The notes under the pieces were generated by a model, which worked only from the letters and a program-made list of their open reading frames with translations, had not been told where the DNA came from and did not search any database. Below, one piece after another: positions 9,973 to 20,557 of a stretch of 64,000 nt of DNA (its first letter is position 1; every line of letters starts with the position of its first letter). The stretch is taken from contig JACGWO010000013.1 of NCBI GenBank assembly GCA_034509735.1, forward strand, positions 13,412,136 through 13,476,135. Reading direction: 5' to 3'. The position numbers and the translations under genes were made by a program. This DNA comes from Sesamum alatum. Lineage: Eukaryota > Streptophyta > Magnoliopsida > Lamiales > Pedaliaceae.

Positions 9973-12171
9973 TGAAAGAATCGGTACGGCCCGGGAACGC
10001 GGTGGAAGCGTAAAATAAAATAAATTTAAAACGATTTCAAAGGGGTGTTCCCTTTGAATTCCCGGGCGTTTGGTGTATTCAAAAGCATAATAACATACAT
10101 AAAAATATGCTTGAACATGTGGCTAGAGGAGGAAACAAAGAGGTACAATAATTTAAATAGAAACATACCTTTTTCGTTTCACATGTACAATGGCAACAAG
10201 CTTTGATTCTCTTTTCGTTCCTTTTCCGTTCACCTTAGGATTCAAATTAGAACCCCTCTAATTTGTCCACACCACAGCAATGGAAGTAAATCTAGATCTA
10301 CTGCTAGGTAGAAGCTAGATCAAGGAAGAAACGAAAAACGTAATACACTATTGATTAGTGTATACGTATTTCTCATGTTCTCATTTTGAATCCAATTCAA
10401 AGAGAACTCAAAAGAAGGAGAAAAAGCTGGAAATTTTCGTGGCTTGTATGCTAGGGAGTGCAAGTTAGGAAGATGAAAAGTGTATACATGTGTTGTGTAG
10501 TTGTAGGTAGTTTCCAAAACCACCTACACACTAATGCACAACTTATGCTCAACCTCCAACCATGTTAGCACAATATGTGGACCACCTAGCCATCATGGCA
10601 AGCCACATCATTGCTTACATGGAGCCACATCATTGCTTACATGGAGGACTTTCAACTCCTCTTAAACTTGTATCAAACCTTTGAGCTTTGATTTCAAGTT
10701 ATGGACCGGTTTTGACCGGTCTTGATTTAATCAAATTAAATCAAGTGATCCATGGGTTTTAAATTAATCCAATTAATTTTAAACCTTATTGAAATCCAAA
10801 AGTTCATTTAATCCAATTAAATAAACATAAGCTCAAACACTAATTAATGATCCAATCAATTAATTAAACGAAACCCAATAAATTAATCCAATTAGTTTAA
10901 AGGTATTGAGCCCAAAATTAATTAATTCAATTAATTAATTCTTGGGCCATCCATCCAATGAATTTTTCCAATAAATGATCCCATCATTTATATTTTCCTT
11001 GAATTAATTTAATCCAGTTAAATTAATTCACTTCTTCCAGAATTAATTCCAAATTAATTCCACTACTTCCATAGTGATTTGTGTGTGACTCTTTAGGTTC
11101 ACCCTCAGCTAGACTTGGGCTTGTGTCCAACACAATTGATTAATTAAATCCAATTTAATTAATTATTTCTGATTAACCATTAATCAGAAATGCCCGTTAC
11201 CATGGGTGGCCGTCTAGCAACGGTCCATGGCACTAGAGACTAGGTGAATGTTGGCGTGAACATTTAGGCTCCGAATTCCATACAGGTACAGTCCTTTGTC
11301 AACCATATCCCGGCCTTAGTCTAGGGCATGGAATTGGGTGTCGGTTCCCATCCTGGACTAGGCAACTATGCTATAAACTCGAGACGCGTTTACTCTATTG
11401 ATCGACCTAGGGAACCATTCCCTACTCGACCAATCGCTACGGCCGTAGACTTAATGAGTCGAAACCATCTCAGAGCACATAGAAGACATAGCTGTCAAAT
11501 ACTGACAGGGGACAGATTCTATCTTGGAATCCACCGTCCTCACTACATACTCCGACTGCCCTGGACAAGGCTTATAATGACCATATCAAAGACATGGTCA
11601 GCTCTCGCCAAATCCAAGATACAACCTTCATATGCAAGCGACTGTCATGATTCCTCAAGTCCGAGGACTAATCCCGTACTATCGGAACTGAGAATTCCAG
11701 TCATACCGACCAAGCCTCCAAGGCTTCCATATGACGATTCTCGCGAGTCAGTTCAGTCAGTCGACTACTTTGCCAACTAACCCACTAAAATTGCATAGAC
11801 GATCCACGTCTGGCACCGATGAAACTCAGCACTCACCCAGTGAATGCAATACTTAGTGCAAGTCTCTATAGGACACTCGAGGCCCAGTCTCGAGGTCCTC
11901 GACTTGGAACGTTTCAGACCGACCCTCAAGGAGTTGGTTTCATAGCCGCCAACCTATGCACAGCTCAACTCAATGGGTTTTACCAATCGGTCTGTGGGCA
12001 TTTGTTGTGATACTGAAACACCATTCAAATGTAAGTAGTAAGCACAACAAACACATTTTCCCAATGATGAATACTTACTTTATCCATCAGTATAATATTA
12101 CTTTGATAAAGATCGACGAATAGTTTCCAGAACAACCAATCCAATTGACTTTCTGGTCACTTATTCTAACA
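9973..12171 (-). repeat. C1 right LTR (5' LTR)
   Basis: 2199 bp, closely matching 2605-4849, with two rather than four 22-bp repeat units. A 150-codon open stretch on the other strand (11328-11780) is only an antisense reading of U3. The last bases TTCTAACA are followed by the GCCTA duplication. Confidence 0.93.
10612..10655. repeat. 22-bp tandem repeat, 2 copies, in C1 right LTR
   Basis: Homologous to the four-copy array at 3236-3323. Confidence 0.93.
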
Positions 12172-12176
12172 GCCTA
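12172..12176. repeat. Right target site duplication of C1 (GCCTA)
   Basis: Repeat of 2600-2604, immediately after the LTR terminal CA. Confidence 0.92.
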
Positions 12177-12333
12177 TTCGGAACCGCATAAACCTCGTTC
12201 ATGTGGAGCATTATGGCTGAGACGTTATCTAGCCTCTCATATTGCTTCTGGATGTCATTAGACATCGAAGCCAGTATGATACTGCGTACTTTCCGGTTGT
12301 CCATCATGCCATTTTCTCGAACGTCAAACGTTC
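12177..12333 (-). pseudogene. B0 gag fragment between C1 and A1
   Basis: About 157 bp matching the B1 gag at about 42425-42580 (the region encoding IILALMSNDIQKQYERLDNV). It carries substitutions and small indels. It is bounded on the left by C1 and on the right by A1, and joins the fragment at 22549. Confidence 0.88.
12329..12333. repeat. Left target site duplication of A1 (CGTTC)
   Basis: Repeated at 22544-22548. Fusing the flanks restores the gag codons of the B family (compare 42415-42430 in B1). Confidence 0.92.
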
Positions 12334-12912
12334 TGAAAGAAATCCGGTGGATCGTCCCGGAATTGCGCGAATGCGGAAACGCGGTAAAAAATAAATTTAC
12401 AAAATAAAAGGCATGCTTTTAATATAAAGAACACGCTCAAGGGGTGTGCCCTTGAGGTTCCCGGGCGTTCGGTGTATCTCATGATCATAAAACAAATAAA
12501 GAAATCATGGAGGCCATAGAGTTGCAAAATTAAAGAGGGACGAAAATCTTAAACGAGACCTACCCATTGTCGTTTTCGTCTTCAACTGCTACTCGCGTTG
12601 TTCCCCGTTTTGCCACCAAGACCTCGTTCTTGAGATCCTCCGAATCGTGACACACGATCCACCCACGTATTCTTGCACGTCGTGCTAGCAACGAACAAGT
12701 ATTATATTGGAGAGGATAGATCAACCACGCGTTATGAATTAACGGGATCGATCTTCCTTAGTTCAATTGTTCCAAGAACAAAAAGAACAAGAAAATAATA
12801 TTTTCTTGGTGAGAGAGAGAGAGAGGGCGGACGAGAGAGGGGAGGAGAGAGTGTGTGTTGTGTGTGTGTTTTTCAAGAATCATCAATCTCAAAAAATGTT
12901 GGAAGCTAGAGG

Positions 12913-12920
12913 TTTATATA
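12913..12920 (-). promoter_or_regulatory. TATA box in A1 left LTR
   Basis: TATATAAA in element sense, followed within about 60-100 nt by a CT-rich stretch typical of plant transcription starts. The same position is occupied in all family A LTRs. Confidence 0.7.
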
Positions 12921-13660
12921 GAGGAAGAGTTTAATCCTCTTTAAACTCAAACTCTAAGTAACCTAATTTGAATAGGATTTTGGCCTAGTCAAAGTCCTAG
13001 TCAAACTAGTGTTTGACCTAGTCAAACGAATCCTAGCCTTCCATCTCCCCTTTCCATCTCAACCGTTGATTTAATTTAATGGAATATTTAAATCCTATTA
13101 AATATTCCAAAAGGCTAAAAGAATAAATATAATATTATAAATAAATATTATTATTTATTCTAAGCCCATTAAATCAACCCTTTTATTAAATCCTATTTAT
13201 TAATTTAATTACCTTTATCAAATAAAAGGAATTAATTTCTCCAAGAAAATATGGGACCCGATTAAATCTAATTTAATCATTCCTTTACTCCAATATTTAA
13301 TTTCAAATTAAATACTAAGTGTGTGTGGATAGTGTGTGACTCTTTAGGTTCACCATTCAGCTAGACTTGGTTGGATTCCTAGAATCCGTCCGTTACCATG
13401 GGTAGCCATCTAGCAACGGTCCATGGCACTAGAGACTAGGTGAAATATTCGGGATGAACATTTAGGCTCTAACAGTACACTTGTCCTTCTGTCTTCGGTC
13501 TCATCACTTAGAGTCTAGGGCACGGAAAAAGCAGGTACACATTTTGGACCTAAGTGTCGGTCTGTCCTTACTAAACGCCGCAAGGGAAACCTTTCCTTTC
13601 TGTTCAGTTACTGTGGCCACAGATTTCAGGGACAAGACACAGAGCACACATGAGACTCAA

Positions 13661-13681
13661 CTGTCAATGCCTTTTTGACAG
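13661..13681. repeat. CTGTCAA/TTGACAG hairpin in A1 LTR U3
   Basis: Perfect 7-bp stem with a 7-nt loop. It is the same structure as at 4171 in family C and 39009 in family B, with unrelated loops. Confidence 0.75.
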
Positions 13682-14333
13682 GAGACAGATCCTTTCTTGG
13701 AAACTACTGTCACTTTGTACACCCGAGTTGCACTAGACATGGCTTATGACTACTCAAGAGTATTTTGGCAATCTCTCACCATATCTAAGATACAGACCTG
13801 ATGCACAGGTAAACTCAGCAGTTCCTCAAGTCAAAGGACTTGGCCTGTACCGTTGGAACCGGGAATACACGTCATACCTTGCTGACCATACTCAAGGTCC
13901 TCCGTAAGACGGTTCCCGCGAGTCACCTCAGTCAGCTGCTTCCTAGCACGCTGACCCACTAACACTGCTTAGACGACCTTCGTCACCTGTCGATGAAATA
14001 CGACAGCAGATGCTTAGTGCAAGTCTCAAAGGGAATCCCGGTACCCATTTTCGGGATTCCTTGACTTGGAGATTTCCGGACTGATTCGGTAAGACTGATT
14101 TCATGGACCTACCTCCAAGCGTAGTCCCAGTCCCCGAAATCGTTTCTCAGTCCGTGGGCTTTGTTTGCATAGTGAACAGAAATGTAAATGTAGAAAAGTG
14201 AACGTAAACAAAGTATTGCCATATGAATTTTCACTTCTTTATTCATAAATGTTTTATCAAATACCAAGGAATTGTCTAGACATAGGTTACATATTCCTGC
14301 CAAAATTGGCTTACATGGTCACCTATTCTAACA

Positions 14334-14346
14334 ATCTCCCACTTGA
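14334..14346 (-). promoter_or_regulatory. A1 polypurine tract
   Basis: In sense, tcaagtgggagat directly before the 3' LTR. Primer for plus-strand synthesis. Confidence 0.82.
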
Positions 14347-14349
14347 CCT

Positions 14350-14869
14350 TTAAAGCCAATTGCCCATATGCTTAATCCCCATCTTCTCAAGATGTTGCGT
14401 ATGAGCTCTCTGCGACATAGGCTTTGTCAGCGGCTCTGCTGTGTTGTCTGCCGAGTTGACTCGGTCCATCCGGACGTCACCTCTTCCTACCATTTCTCTA
14501 AGAAGATGGTAGCGTCTAAGAATATGTTTGGAACAGTGATGAGATCTCGGTTCCTTTGCTTGCGCTATAGCGCCGTTGTTATCGCAGAAAGATGACAACG
14601 GGCTCGGCGATGCTAGGCACCACACCCAACTCTTGGATGTAGTTTCTCATCCAAACCCCTTCCTTAGAAACTTCTGAAGCTGCTATGTATTCAGCCTCTG
14701 TGGTGGAGTCAGCAATGGTTGCTTGCTTGGAACTTTTCCAAGCTACTACTCCTCCATTGAGTTTGAATACGTACCCCGATTGAGACTTGGCATCATCGTC
14801 ATCAGACTGGAAGCTAGCGTCACTAAAGCCTTCCAGAATTAGTTCTCCATTGCCATAGACTAGGAACAT
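14350..14869 (-). pseudogene. A1 RNase H domain
   Basis: Two frames. 14579-14869 has GFSDASFQSDDDDAKS (first acidic residue) and ADSTTEAEYIAAS (second); 14350-14625 has REMVGRGDVRMDRVNSADNT and LTKPMSQ, ending the polyprotein. The domain removes RNA from the RNA:DNA hybrid. Confidence 0.9.
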
Positions 14870-15039
14870 TTCCTTAGTCCTTCTTAGGTACTTAAGGATG
14901 CCCTTAACAGCATTCTAATGTGCCTCTCCTGCGCAGGACTGGTATCTGCTTGTCACGCTCAAAGCGTACGCAATGTCAAGCCTAGTGCAGTGGACCGCAT
15001 ATTGTATGCTACCTACGGCGGAGGCATAGGGGATGACCT

Positions 15040-15351
15040 TCATCCTTTCAAGTTCCTCATCAGTCTGAGGGACTGTTTCTTGGATAACTTGATCCCATGC
15101 CTCATTGGAAGGAATCCTCGTTTGGAGTTGTCCATTCGATATCTCTTTAGGACTTTCTCCACATACGAGTTTTGGGTGAGTCCTACCATCCTTTTAGATC
15201 TGTCCCTGACAATCTGGATGCCTAGGATGTAGGAGGCTTCACCCAAGTCCTTCATGGAAAACTGGGTTGACAACCATGCTTTTGTGTTTCCTAACATTCT
15301 AACGTCATTACCAATGAGCAGAATGTCATCCACATAAAGCACTAGGAACAC
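15040..15351 (-). pseudogene. A1 reverse transcriptase palm (YVDD)
   Basis: 103 codons starting FLVLYVDDILLIGND, with the two catalytic Asp of the YVDD box, then YILGIQIVRDRSKRM. A frameshift follows near MRNLKG. Confidence 0.92.
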
Positions 15352-15394
15352 TATTGAGCTCCCACTGACCTTCTTGTATACACAAGGGTCGGAT

Positions 15395-15970
15395 TCATTT
15401 TTTGACGAAGTGATAACCCCGTATTACTTCATCAAATCGAATGTTCCAACTTCGGGAGGCTTGTTTGAGGCCATAGATGGACTTCTGGAGGCGACAGACT
15501 TTCTGTTCTTCTCCAGTGACGGTGAAACCCTGCGGCTGATCCATATAGATCTCTTCTTCAACGAAACCGTTGAGGAAGGCCGTTTTCACGTCCATCTGCC
15601 ATATCTCATAGTCATACCATGCTGCTATGGCGAGCAGAATCCGAATGGACTTAGCCATGGCTACTGGCGAGTAGGTATCCTCAAAATCGACCCCGGGTCG
15701 TTGAGTGTATCCCTTAGCTACAAGCCTAGCCTTAAAGGTTGTGACTTCTCCATCAACACCAAGTTTGCGCTTGTAGACCCACTTACAGCCCACTGGCTTA
15801 ACACCATTCGGTGGATCTACAAGACTCCAAACTTGGTTCTCGCTCATGGAGTCCATTTCGGCTTTCATGGCCTCAAGCCATTTCCCGAAGTCGTTTTCAG
15901 ACATCGCTTCTCCATAAGTCTTAGGATCGTTATCCAAAAGATCGGTCGCACCTAGAAAGCCATATCTCAT
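15395..15970 (-). pseudogene. A1 reverse transcriptase, N-terminal half
   Basis: 191 codons: WVYKRKLGVDGEV, FKARLVAKGYTQRPGVDFED, QMDVKTAFLNG with the first palm Asp, and IYGLKQASRSW. It ends near VIRGYHFVKK, where a small indel shifts the frame. Confidence 0.92.
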
Positions 15971-16214
15971 TGGAGGTCTGGACTCTCTAGTGGACCTACG
16001 GAGAACGGGAACGTCAGTGGTGACTGTGGGCGCTGACTGTATCGGAGCGGTGGTTCAGGAACCGGGGCTGGCTGTTCCTGAGGCTGTCCTTCATGCCTAG
16101 CATGTTGGACTTCTCGAGGTTGGTCAGCCCTTCGGCTGTCTATCCTGAATCCTCTAAGTGAGGGTTCCGCGGCTTCCTCTGATGGCTGGATTCCATCACT
16201 TGATTCCTCAAGGA

Positions 16215-17050
16215 TCAGCTCATCAGGTTGGATATCCTCCGGGAAGCCTTGCTCCAAGAATACTGCATTTCTTGAAACAAACACCTTTTGTTCCAAGGGT
16301 CATAAAAGTAATAACCCGCAGTTTCTTTAGGATATCCAACGAACCTGCAAAAGCTAGACCTAGATTCTAACTTATCTCCCACTAACCTCTTGACGTATGC
16401 GGGGCTACCCCACACTTTCAAGTAGTTGTAGGATGCAGGCTTGCCGTGCCATATTTCATATGGCGTTTGGGTCAATGCACTAGTAGGCGCTAAATTCAAT
16501 AATTTGGCCGCTGTCTCTAGTGCATAGCCCCAAAACGATAAGGGCAATTTGGTAAACTCATCATGGACCGAAACCATGTCCAATAGGGCTCGATTCCTCC
16601 TTTCAGAGACACCATTTAACTGTGGTGTTCCTGGAGGCGTCCATTCTGATATTATACCATGTTCTTTTAGATAATCTAGGAACTCTGTACTAAGGTATTC
16701 ACCGCCTCGGTCCGACCGAAGGATTTTAATTTTGCAGTTGGTTTGCTTCTCCACTTCAAGTTTGAATTCTTTAAACCTCTCAAGAGCTTCAGACTTGTAC
16801 CTCATCAGGTAAACATAACCACCCGTGAATGATCATCGGTGAAGGTTATGAAGTATGAGAACCCACCTCGGGCCTGCGTCCTTAGTGGTCCACATACGTC
16901 TGTATGGACCAAGTCCAACAGACTTGTGGCAAGCCTGCTTTGTCCTACAAAGGGCCTCTTGGTCATTTTCCCTCTTAGACTGGACTCACAAGTTGATAGA
17001 TCGCTCAAGTCCCCAACCTCTAGGTTCTTTGAGTCTACCAACCTTTTCAT
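16215..17050 (-). pseudogene. A1 integrase
   Basis: Two overlapping frames. 16805-17050 has the end of the zinc-binding domain (second Cys changed to Ser in CESSLRGKM) and the first catalytic Asp (VHTDVCGP). 16215-16805 has LRSDRGGEYL (second Asp) and NGVSERRNRA (catalytic Glu), then the C-terminal YKSEALERF-to-FVGYPKETAGYYF segment. A 1-nt loss after FTDDHSR separates them. Confidence 0.9.
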
Positions 17051-17083
17051 CCTATCTTGGGATATGTGACCTAGCCTAGCGTG

Positions 17084-17575
17084 TCACAGTTGTGCGTTCC
17101 CGTTATTATCTAATTTTCGTTTGTGTTGTGCATTGAGGACGAAATTCGTTTGTTGCAAGATATAGAGTCCGTTATGTAATGTACCAAGTAGATGAGCAAT
17201 TCCACACCTCATCAAATAAAAGCAATTTTTATTGATTCTAAACTCATAACCACTATTGTCCAACAATGGAATGGAAATGATGTTTTTAATCATACTGGGT
17301 ACAAAATAAACTTGTTCTAAATCTATGCTAATATTATCACTAATCACTAGAGTGGCGGATCCTACTGCTTCTGCCGAGATGGCCTTGCCATTCCCAAGCT
17401 TCAGGATCATGTCCCCGCTACCCAGTTTTCTGCTTCTTTTCAACACCTGCAAGTCATTGCAAATGTGAGCTCCACAGCCGGTATCTAATACCCAAGAGGC
17501 AGAACTAGTGACCATATTAACCTCAATCACATATATACCTTGGTTCGAGAAGAGTTTGGGCACTCTCTCTTCCAA
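17084..17575 (-). pseudogene. A1 protease and gag-pre-integrase start
   Basis: 163 codons with the protease active site ASWVLDTGCGAHICND, continuing to SIPLLDNSGYEF and LLGTLHNGLYILQQT, the usual protease-integrase spacer. It ends at a TGA that replaces the Trp codon of LWHARLGH. Confidence 0.9.
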
Positions 17576-18399
17576 TGCCCTTTCTCACGGCAGTTGATAC
17601 CTATGTCATATGCCTTTGACTGTTGCTTGGAGACAATCTTTCCCTTTCCTTTGCCTTTCCCCTCTTTGGCAATGGGAACACTCTTAGTGTTCGTAGCTGC
17701 TTTGACAGCCTTTCCCTTCCTTTTCTTCTTCTTCCAATGTCCGGCACCCTTGCCTTTCGTATTAGAAGTCAAAGCACCTCCAAACAATACCGAAGGCGTG
17801 GACTTCTTAGTCGTTGCCTCGTATTGCACCAACATATTGATCAACTCATGAATGCCCTTCTCAAGTGCGTTCATGTTGTAGTTGACGATAAATTGGTCAA
17901 AGGAGGGTGGGAGTGACTGAAAGATCACATCTATGTACGTTTCATTATCGAGACCTGCCTTTAGGTCCTCGAGCTTTTCCACCAGGGTAAGCATTTTAAC
18001 CCCGTGCTCTTGTACAGACGATCCTTCTGTCATTTTAGTTCCAAAGAACGCCTTGGTCGCGACATACCTAGTATGCCGGTCCGGGACTGCATAGCAATCC
18101 TTAAGGCGAGCCATAATGGAAGGGACATCGTCTAGCCTTTCATATTGCTTCTGAATCTCATTGGTAATCGAAGCAAGTATGATGCTACGGACCTTTCGGT
18201 TATCCTTATGCCAAGTCTCGAACGTCTCACGTCCTTCTGGCGTGGATCCTTCCGGTAAGGTCCTAGGGAGAGGCTCGTCCATGACGTAGCCTTGGTTCTC
18301 GTAATCTAGGACTATCCTGAGATTGCGCAACCAGTCGTTGTAGTTTGTTCCATTGATTTTGTTTGTCTCAAGAATGGTGGAAAGTGGGTTCTTAGACAT
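17527..18399 (-). pseudogene. A1 Gag with zinc knuckle
   Basis: 290 codons. Residues about 1-200 are UBN2-like Gag (TNYNDWLRNLRIVLDYENQG, LEDLKAGLDNETYIDVI, INMLVQYEATT), then a Lys-rich region, then a degenerate knuckle in which the first Cys is Gly (GINCREKGHWKREC). Shortly after, a missing C moves the reading out of frame and it stops. Confidence 0.9.
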
Positions 18400-18506
18400 T
18401 TTAAAATCTACATTTTAGAAAAACAGCGCGCGATCAGCAGAAAATAAAAGACGGTGGTTTGATAAAATAATTAAATGCATGGACTTTAGTCATTTAATCC
18501 TCATAC

Positions 18507-18514
18507 TATTTATA
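18507..18514 (-). promoter_or_regulatory. Internal TATA-like box upstream of A1 gag
   Basis: TATAAATA in sense, about 110 nt before the gag ATG, in the shared context cgTATAAATAgt. Function is unproven. Confidence 0.45.
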
Positions 18515-18775
18515 CGAAAACACGATACTCTCAAACGCGATTTTCGGAAAATCCTTTCCAAGTGGGCTTGGGATCCACAACGATTTTTCCCATACCCCGC
18601 TTTTACGATTCGAATGGAAAAGATCCTGTGGGAGGTATTCCATACCATTCTCGTTCCACGAGATTCCAAGATTATTGCCTCACCCTTTCACATGATCCCG
18701 AGGACTCCAAGCGAATAATGTTAATTGGGCGTTAGACCCAACCCAATCGACCGAGCCACGGACCCATTGGTACCC

Positions 18776-18869
18776 CCACGACTCGTGAGACAGGTAGCAG
18801 CAGCCCGCTTTTCGTTCATGACATAATGCAGCTTCCTTTAAGTACAATAACGTGCCACGACTCGTGAGA
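18776..18869. promoter_or_regulatory. Duplicated CCACGACTCGTGAGA motif pair in A1 leader
   Basis: Exact copies at 18776-18790 and 18855-18869, 79 nt apart. Confidence 0.72.
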
Positions 18870-19877
18870 CCACGCTATTGACCTAAAGCAGCTTCCTCAC
18901 TATGCCATGGATTGGAAGGCATGGACAAACTCCTAGAGTTCATGTCCACTTTTGTCTAGGGTCTAATATTTTGACATTGGTCCAACAAATGTGAGAGTAA
19001 GTAATGACCGAGATCTCAAATAAATATCTACACATACATCCATAATGCGTAAATAAACCATTCATAGCAGTTATATGATAAATAAACAATCCATTCATCC
19101 ATCATCATAACCACATGCAAAATTAAAGCCTACCACGCCCCTGTTGGATGATCACGAGCCCGTATCCTATGCGATCCACTGAGCCCGCAGTGGATCTATG
19201 GTCAATCTAGGGTTGGTCCTATACTATTACATTAATAGTAACCCAATCATCATCCTGATGGGCCTTGGTCTCTTTTTCTCTTTCTTCACTTCATGGAAAA
19301 CTCCGAGGGGTCCTCCCGTCTGGGCTCTCCATGTGGTCCTTCCTTCTTCTCCACCAATTACAAAAAGGGAAACCTCACTCCTAGTCTACTCTCATTACAT
19401 ATTGAAAAAATAGAAACCCAGCGAAAACCCGGGGGGAGTACATAAGGAGGGAGGTAGAATGCCTTATTATTCCAAGGCAACTAGAAAGAGAGAAGGAGAA
19501 AGCAGTAAAAGAGGCACACAGGCCCAACAGAAAATAAACCATACATCCGGTCTTAGGGCTCGCGGTCATCCATTTTCATCCAACACACATAATCACATGA
19601 TCCAATCATATAATTACATAATACCAACAACATATGATTTCCAATCATAAATATCCAAAATAATTAATTAATATGTGCACAACGTGTGAAAAACATAACA
19701 AAAATATTGGTAATAATATTTTCTTGTTTTAGGAAAACCCCGGGATTCTGAATCCAATTTACTTTACTCCTAAAATAATGTCTTTAGAAAAATAGGCATA
19801 ATTGAACCAAAAAACGATTTTTCAGAATTAATTCAAAATTAAAATTGAAAATAATTAAACAATAAAAGAAAAAAATA

Positions 19878-19903
19878 CTGCTAGGGTTTTGAAACCCTAG
19901 CAG
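19878..19903. repeat. Telo-box hairpin in A1 leader
   Basis: Perfect 12-bp inverted repeat (ctgctagggttt and its complement) around two bases. The arm includes AAACCCTA, the plant telo-box. It lies exactly at the gag-side edge of the GC-rich tract. Confidence 0.8.
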
Positions 19904-19909
19904 CAGCAA

Positions 19910-20342
19910 CTGCCGCCGCCGCCGCCGGTGGCGGCTCGCCGGCACGCACGCAGGCCCCTTGCCTGCGTGCGCGCGCGCCTGGCCGACAGCGCGCTGCGGG
20001 GCCTGGCATGCCGGCAGGCCGCCGCGCGCGCAGGCTCCCCTGCCTTGCGCGAGCGCTGGCCTGCTGGCTGCCGGCCGTGCCGTGCGCAGTGCGCGCGCAG
20101 ACGCGCACTGGGCACGCCTGTCGGGCGCGCGCGCGCGCAGACTCCTCCGTCTGCGTGCGCGCCCGCCTGGCGGCGCTGCCGTGCCTTGCGCGCGCGCGCG
20201 CGCATGAGCGCGCCTGCGCGCAGCCTTCCTGGCTGGGCGCTGCCCCCGCGCGGCCGGCTGGGCGGGCGCCGCAGGCCTCCCTTGCCTGCGCGCGTCTGCC
20301 CTGCCGACAGCGTGCGGCTGCGCGCGGGCTGGCCGGCTGCGT
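19910..20342. repeat. GC-rich tract in A1 leader (with 160-codon open frame 19881-20363, minus)
   Basis: About 430 bp of very GC- and CpG-rich sequence with imperfect internal repeats of the type ggcaaggga(g)gcctgcgcgc. In element sense a 160-codon Arg/Ala-rich frame starts NEKRETTQPAS and ends AAARVSKP. Equivalent frames occur in A2 and A3, but their ends differ by frameshift, so I do not call it a gene. Confidence 0.85.
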
Positions 20343-20535
20343 CGTTTCTCGTTTTTCGTTCAATTTTTCACCCCGTTTCCCAAGAAAAACAAAAAATTAC
20401 CAACATTCATAAATTAACACGAATTAAAAGCAATAAAATCGACATGCTTAAAATCAAGAACAATCAAGATATAATATAAAACATGCCAATATCACGTTTC
20501 ATGCTTATAACGCACATAAACCCTAGGCCTATACA

Positions 20536-20556
20536 CCGAACCGGGCTCTGATACCA
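20536..20556 (-). promoter_or_regulatory. A1 primer binding site (initiator tRNA-Met)
   Basis: TGGTATCAGAGC plus CCGGTTCGG in sense, one base from the 5' LTR. Confidence 0.9.
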
Positions 20557-20557
20557 C

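Larger units (their letters stand above)
2605..12171 (-). mobile_element. Element C1: family C copia retrotransposon, two LTRs, minus strand
   Basis: Complete-looking 9.57-kb insertion. Left (3') LTR 2605-4849, internal 4850-9972, right (5') LTR 9973-12171. It carries a tRNA-Met primer site and a polypurine tract, and is flanked by the perfect 5-bp duplication GCCTA. It sits in the gag gene of B0. Its LTRs differ by few substitutions, yet its coding region is about 3.1 kb instead of about 4.05 kb and has no long frame, so it was probably non-autonomous when it moved. Confidence 0.93.
12334..14333 (-). repeat. A1 left LTR (3' LTR)
   Basis: 2000 bp, TGAAAGAAATCC...CTAACA on the plus strand. 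In sense it holds U3 with the conserved block near 13390-13475, a TATA box, then a pyrimidine-rich start region (seen here as gagagagagagaggg). Confidence 0.94.
14350..18399 (-). pseudogene. A1 copia Gag-Pol polyprotein, frameshifted
   Basis: Sense order right to left: Gag, CCHC knuckle, protease, integrase, RT, RNase H, ending in MGNWL and a TAA at 14350-14352. The start is the ATG at 18399 (MSKNPLSTIL), conserved in A2, A3 and B1. Breaks that can be seen against A3: loss of one C after the knuckle (near 17555), TGG to TGA at the Trp of the LWHARLGH motif (about 17083), a 1-nt loss near 16820, a short deletion near 16560 and changes in RT. No env-like frame follows RNase H. Confidence 0.92.
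18400..20535 (-). other. A1 untranslated leader (about 2.1 kb)
   Basis: From primer site to gag. In sense: AT-rich start, GC-rich tract (19910-20342), telo-box hairpin (19878-19903), AT-rich stretch, repeated 15-mers (18855-18869, 18776-18790), TATAAATA box (18507-18514), then gag. No host gene is seen in it. Confidence 0.8.

Noticed and set aside
11328..11780. 150-codon plus-strand frame in the C1 right LTR
   Set aside because: Antisense reading of U3; the left LTR copy stops after 109 codons. No domain recognised.
13481..13678. Recurrent short frame MSFCLRSHHLESRARKK in A LTRs (also at 21692, 24927, 35150, 54156, 62476)
   Set aside because: It repeats only because the LTRs are repeats. 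It lies antisense in U3, shifts frame between copies, and has no family resemblance.
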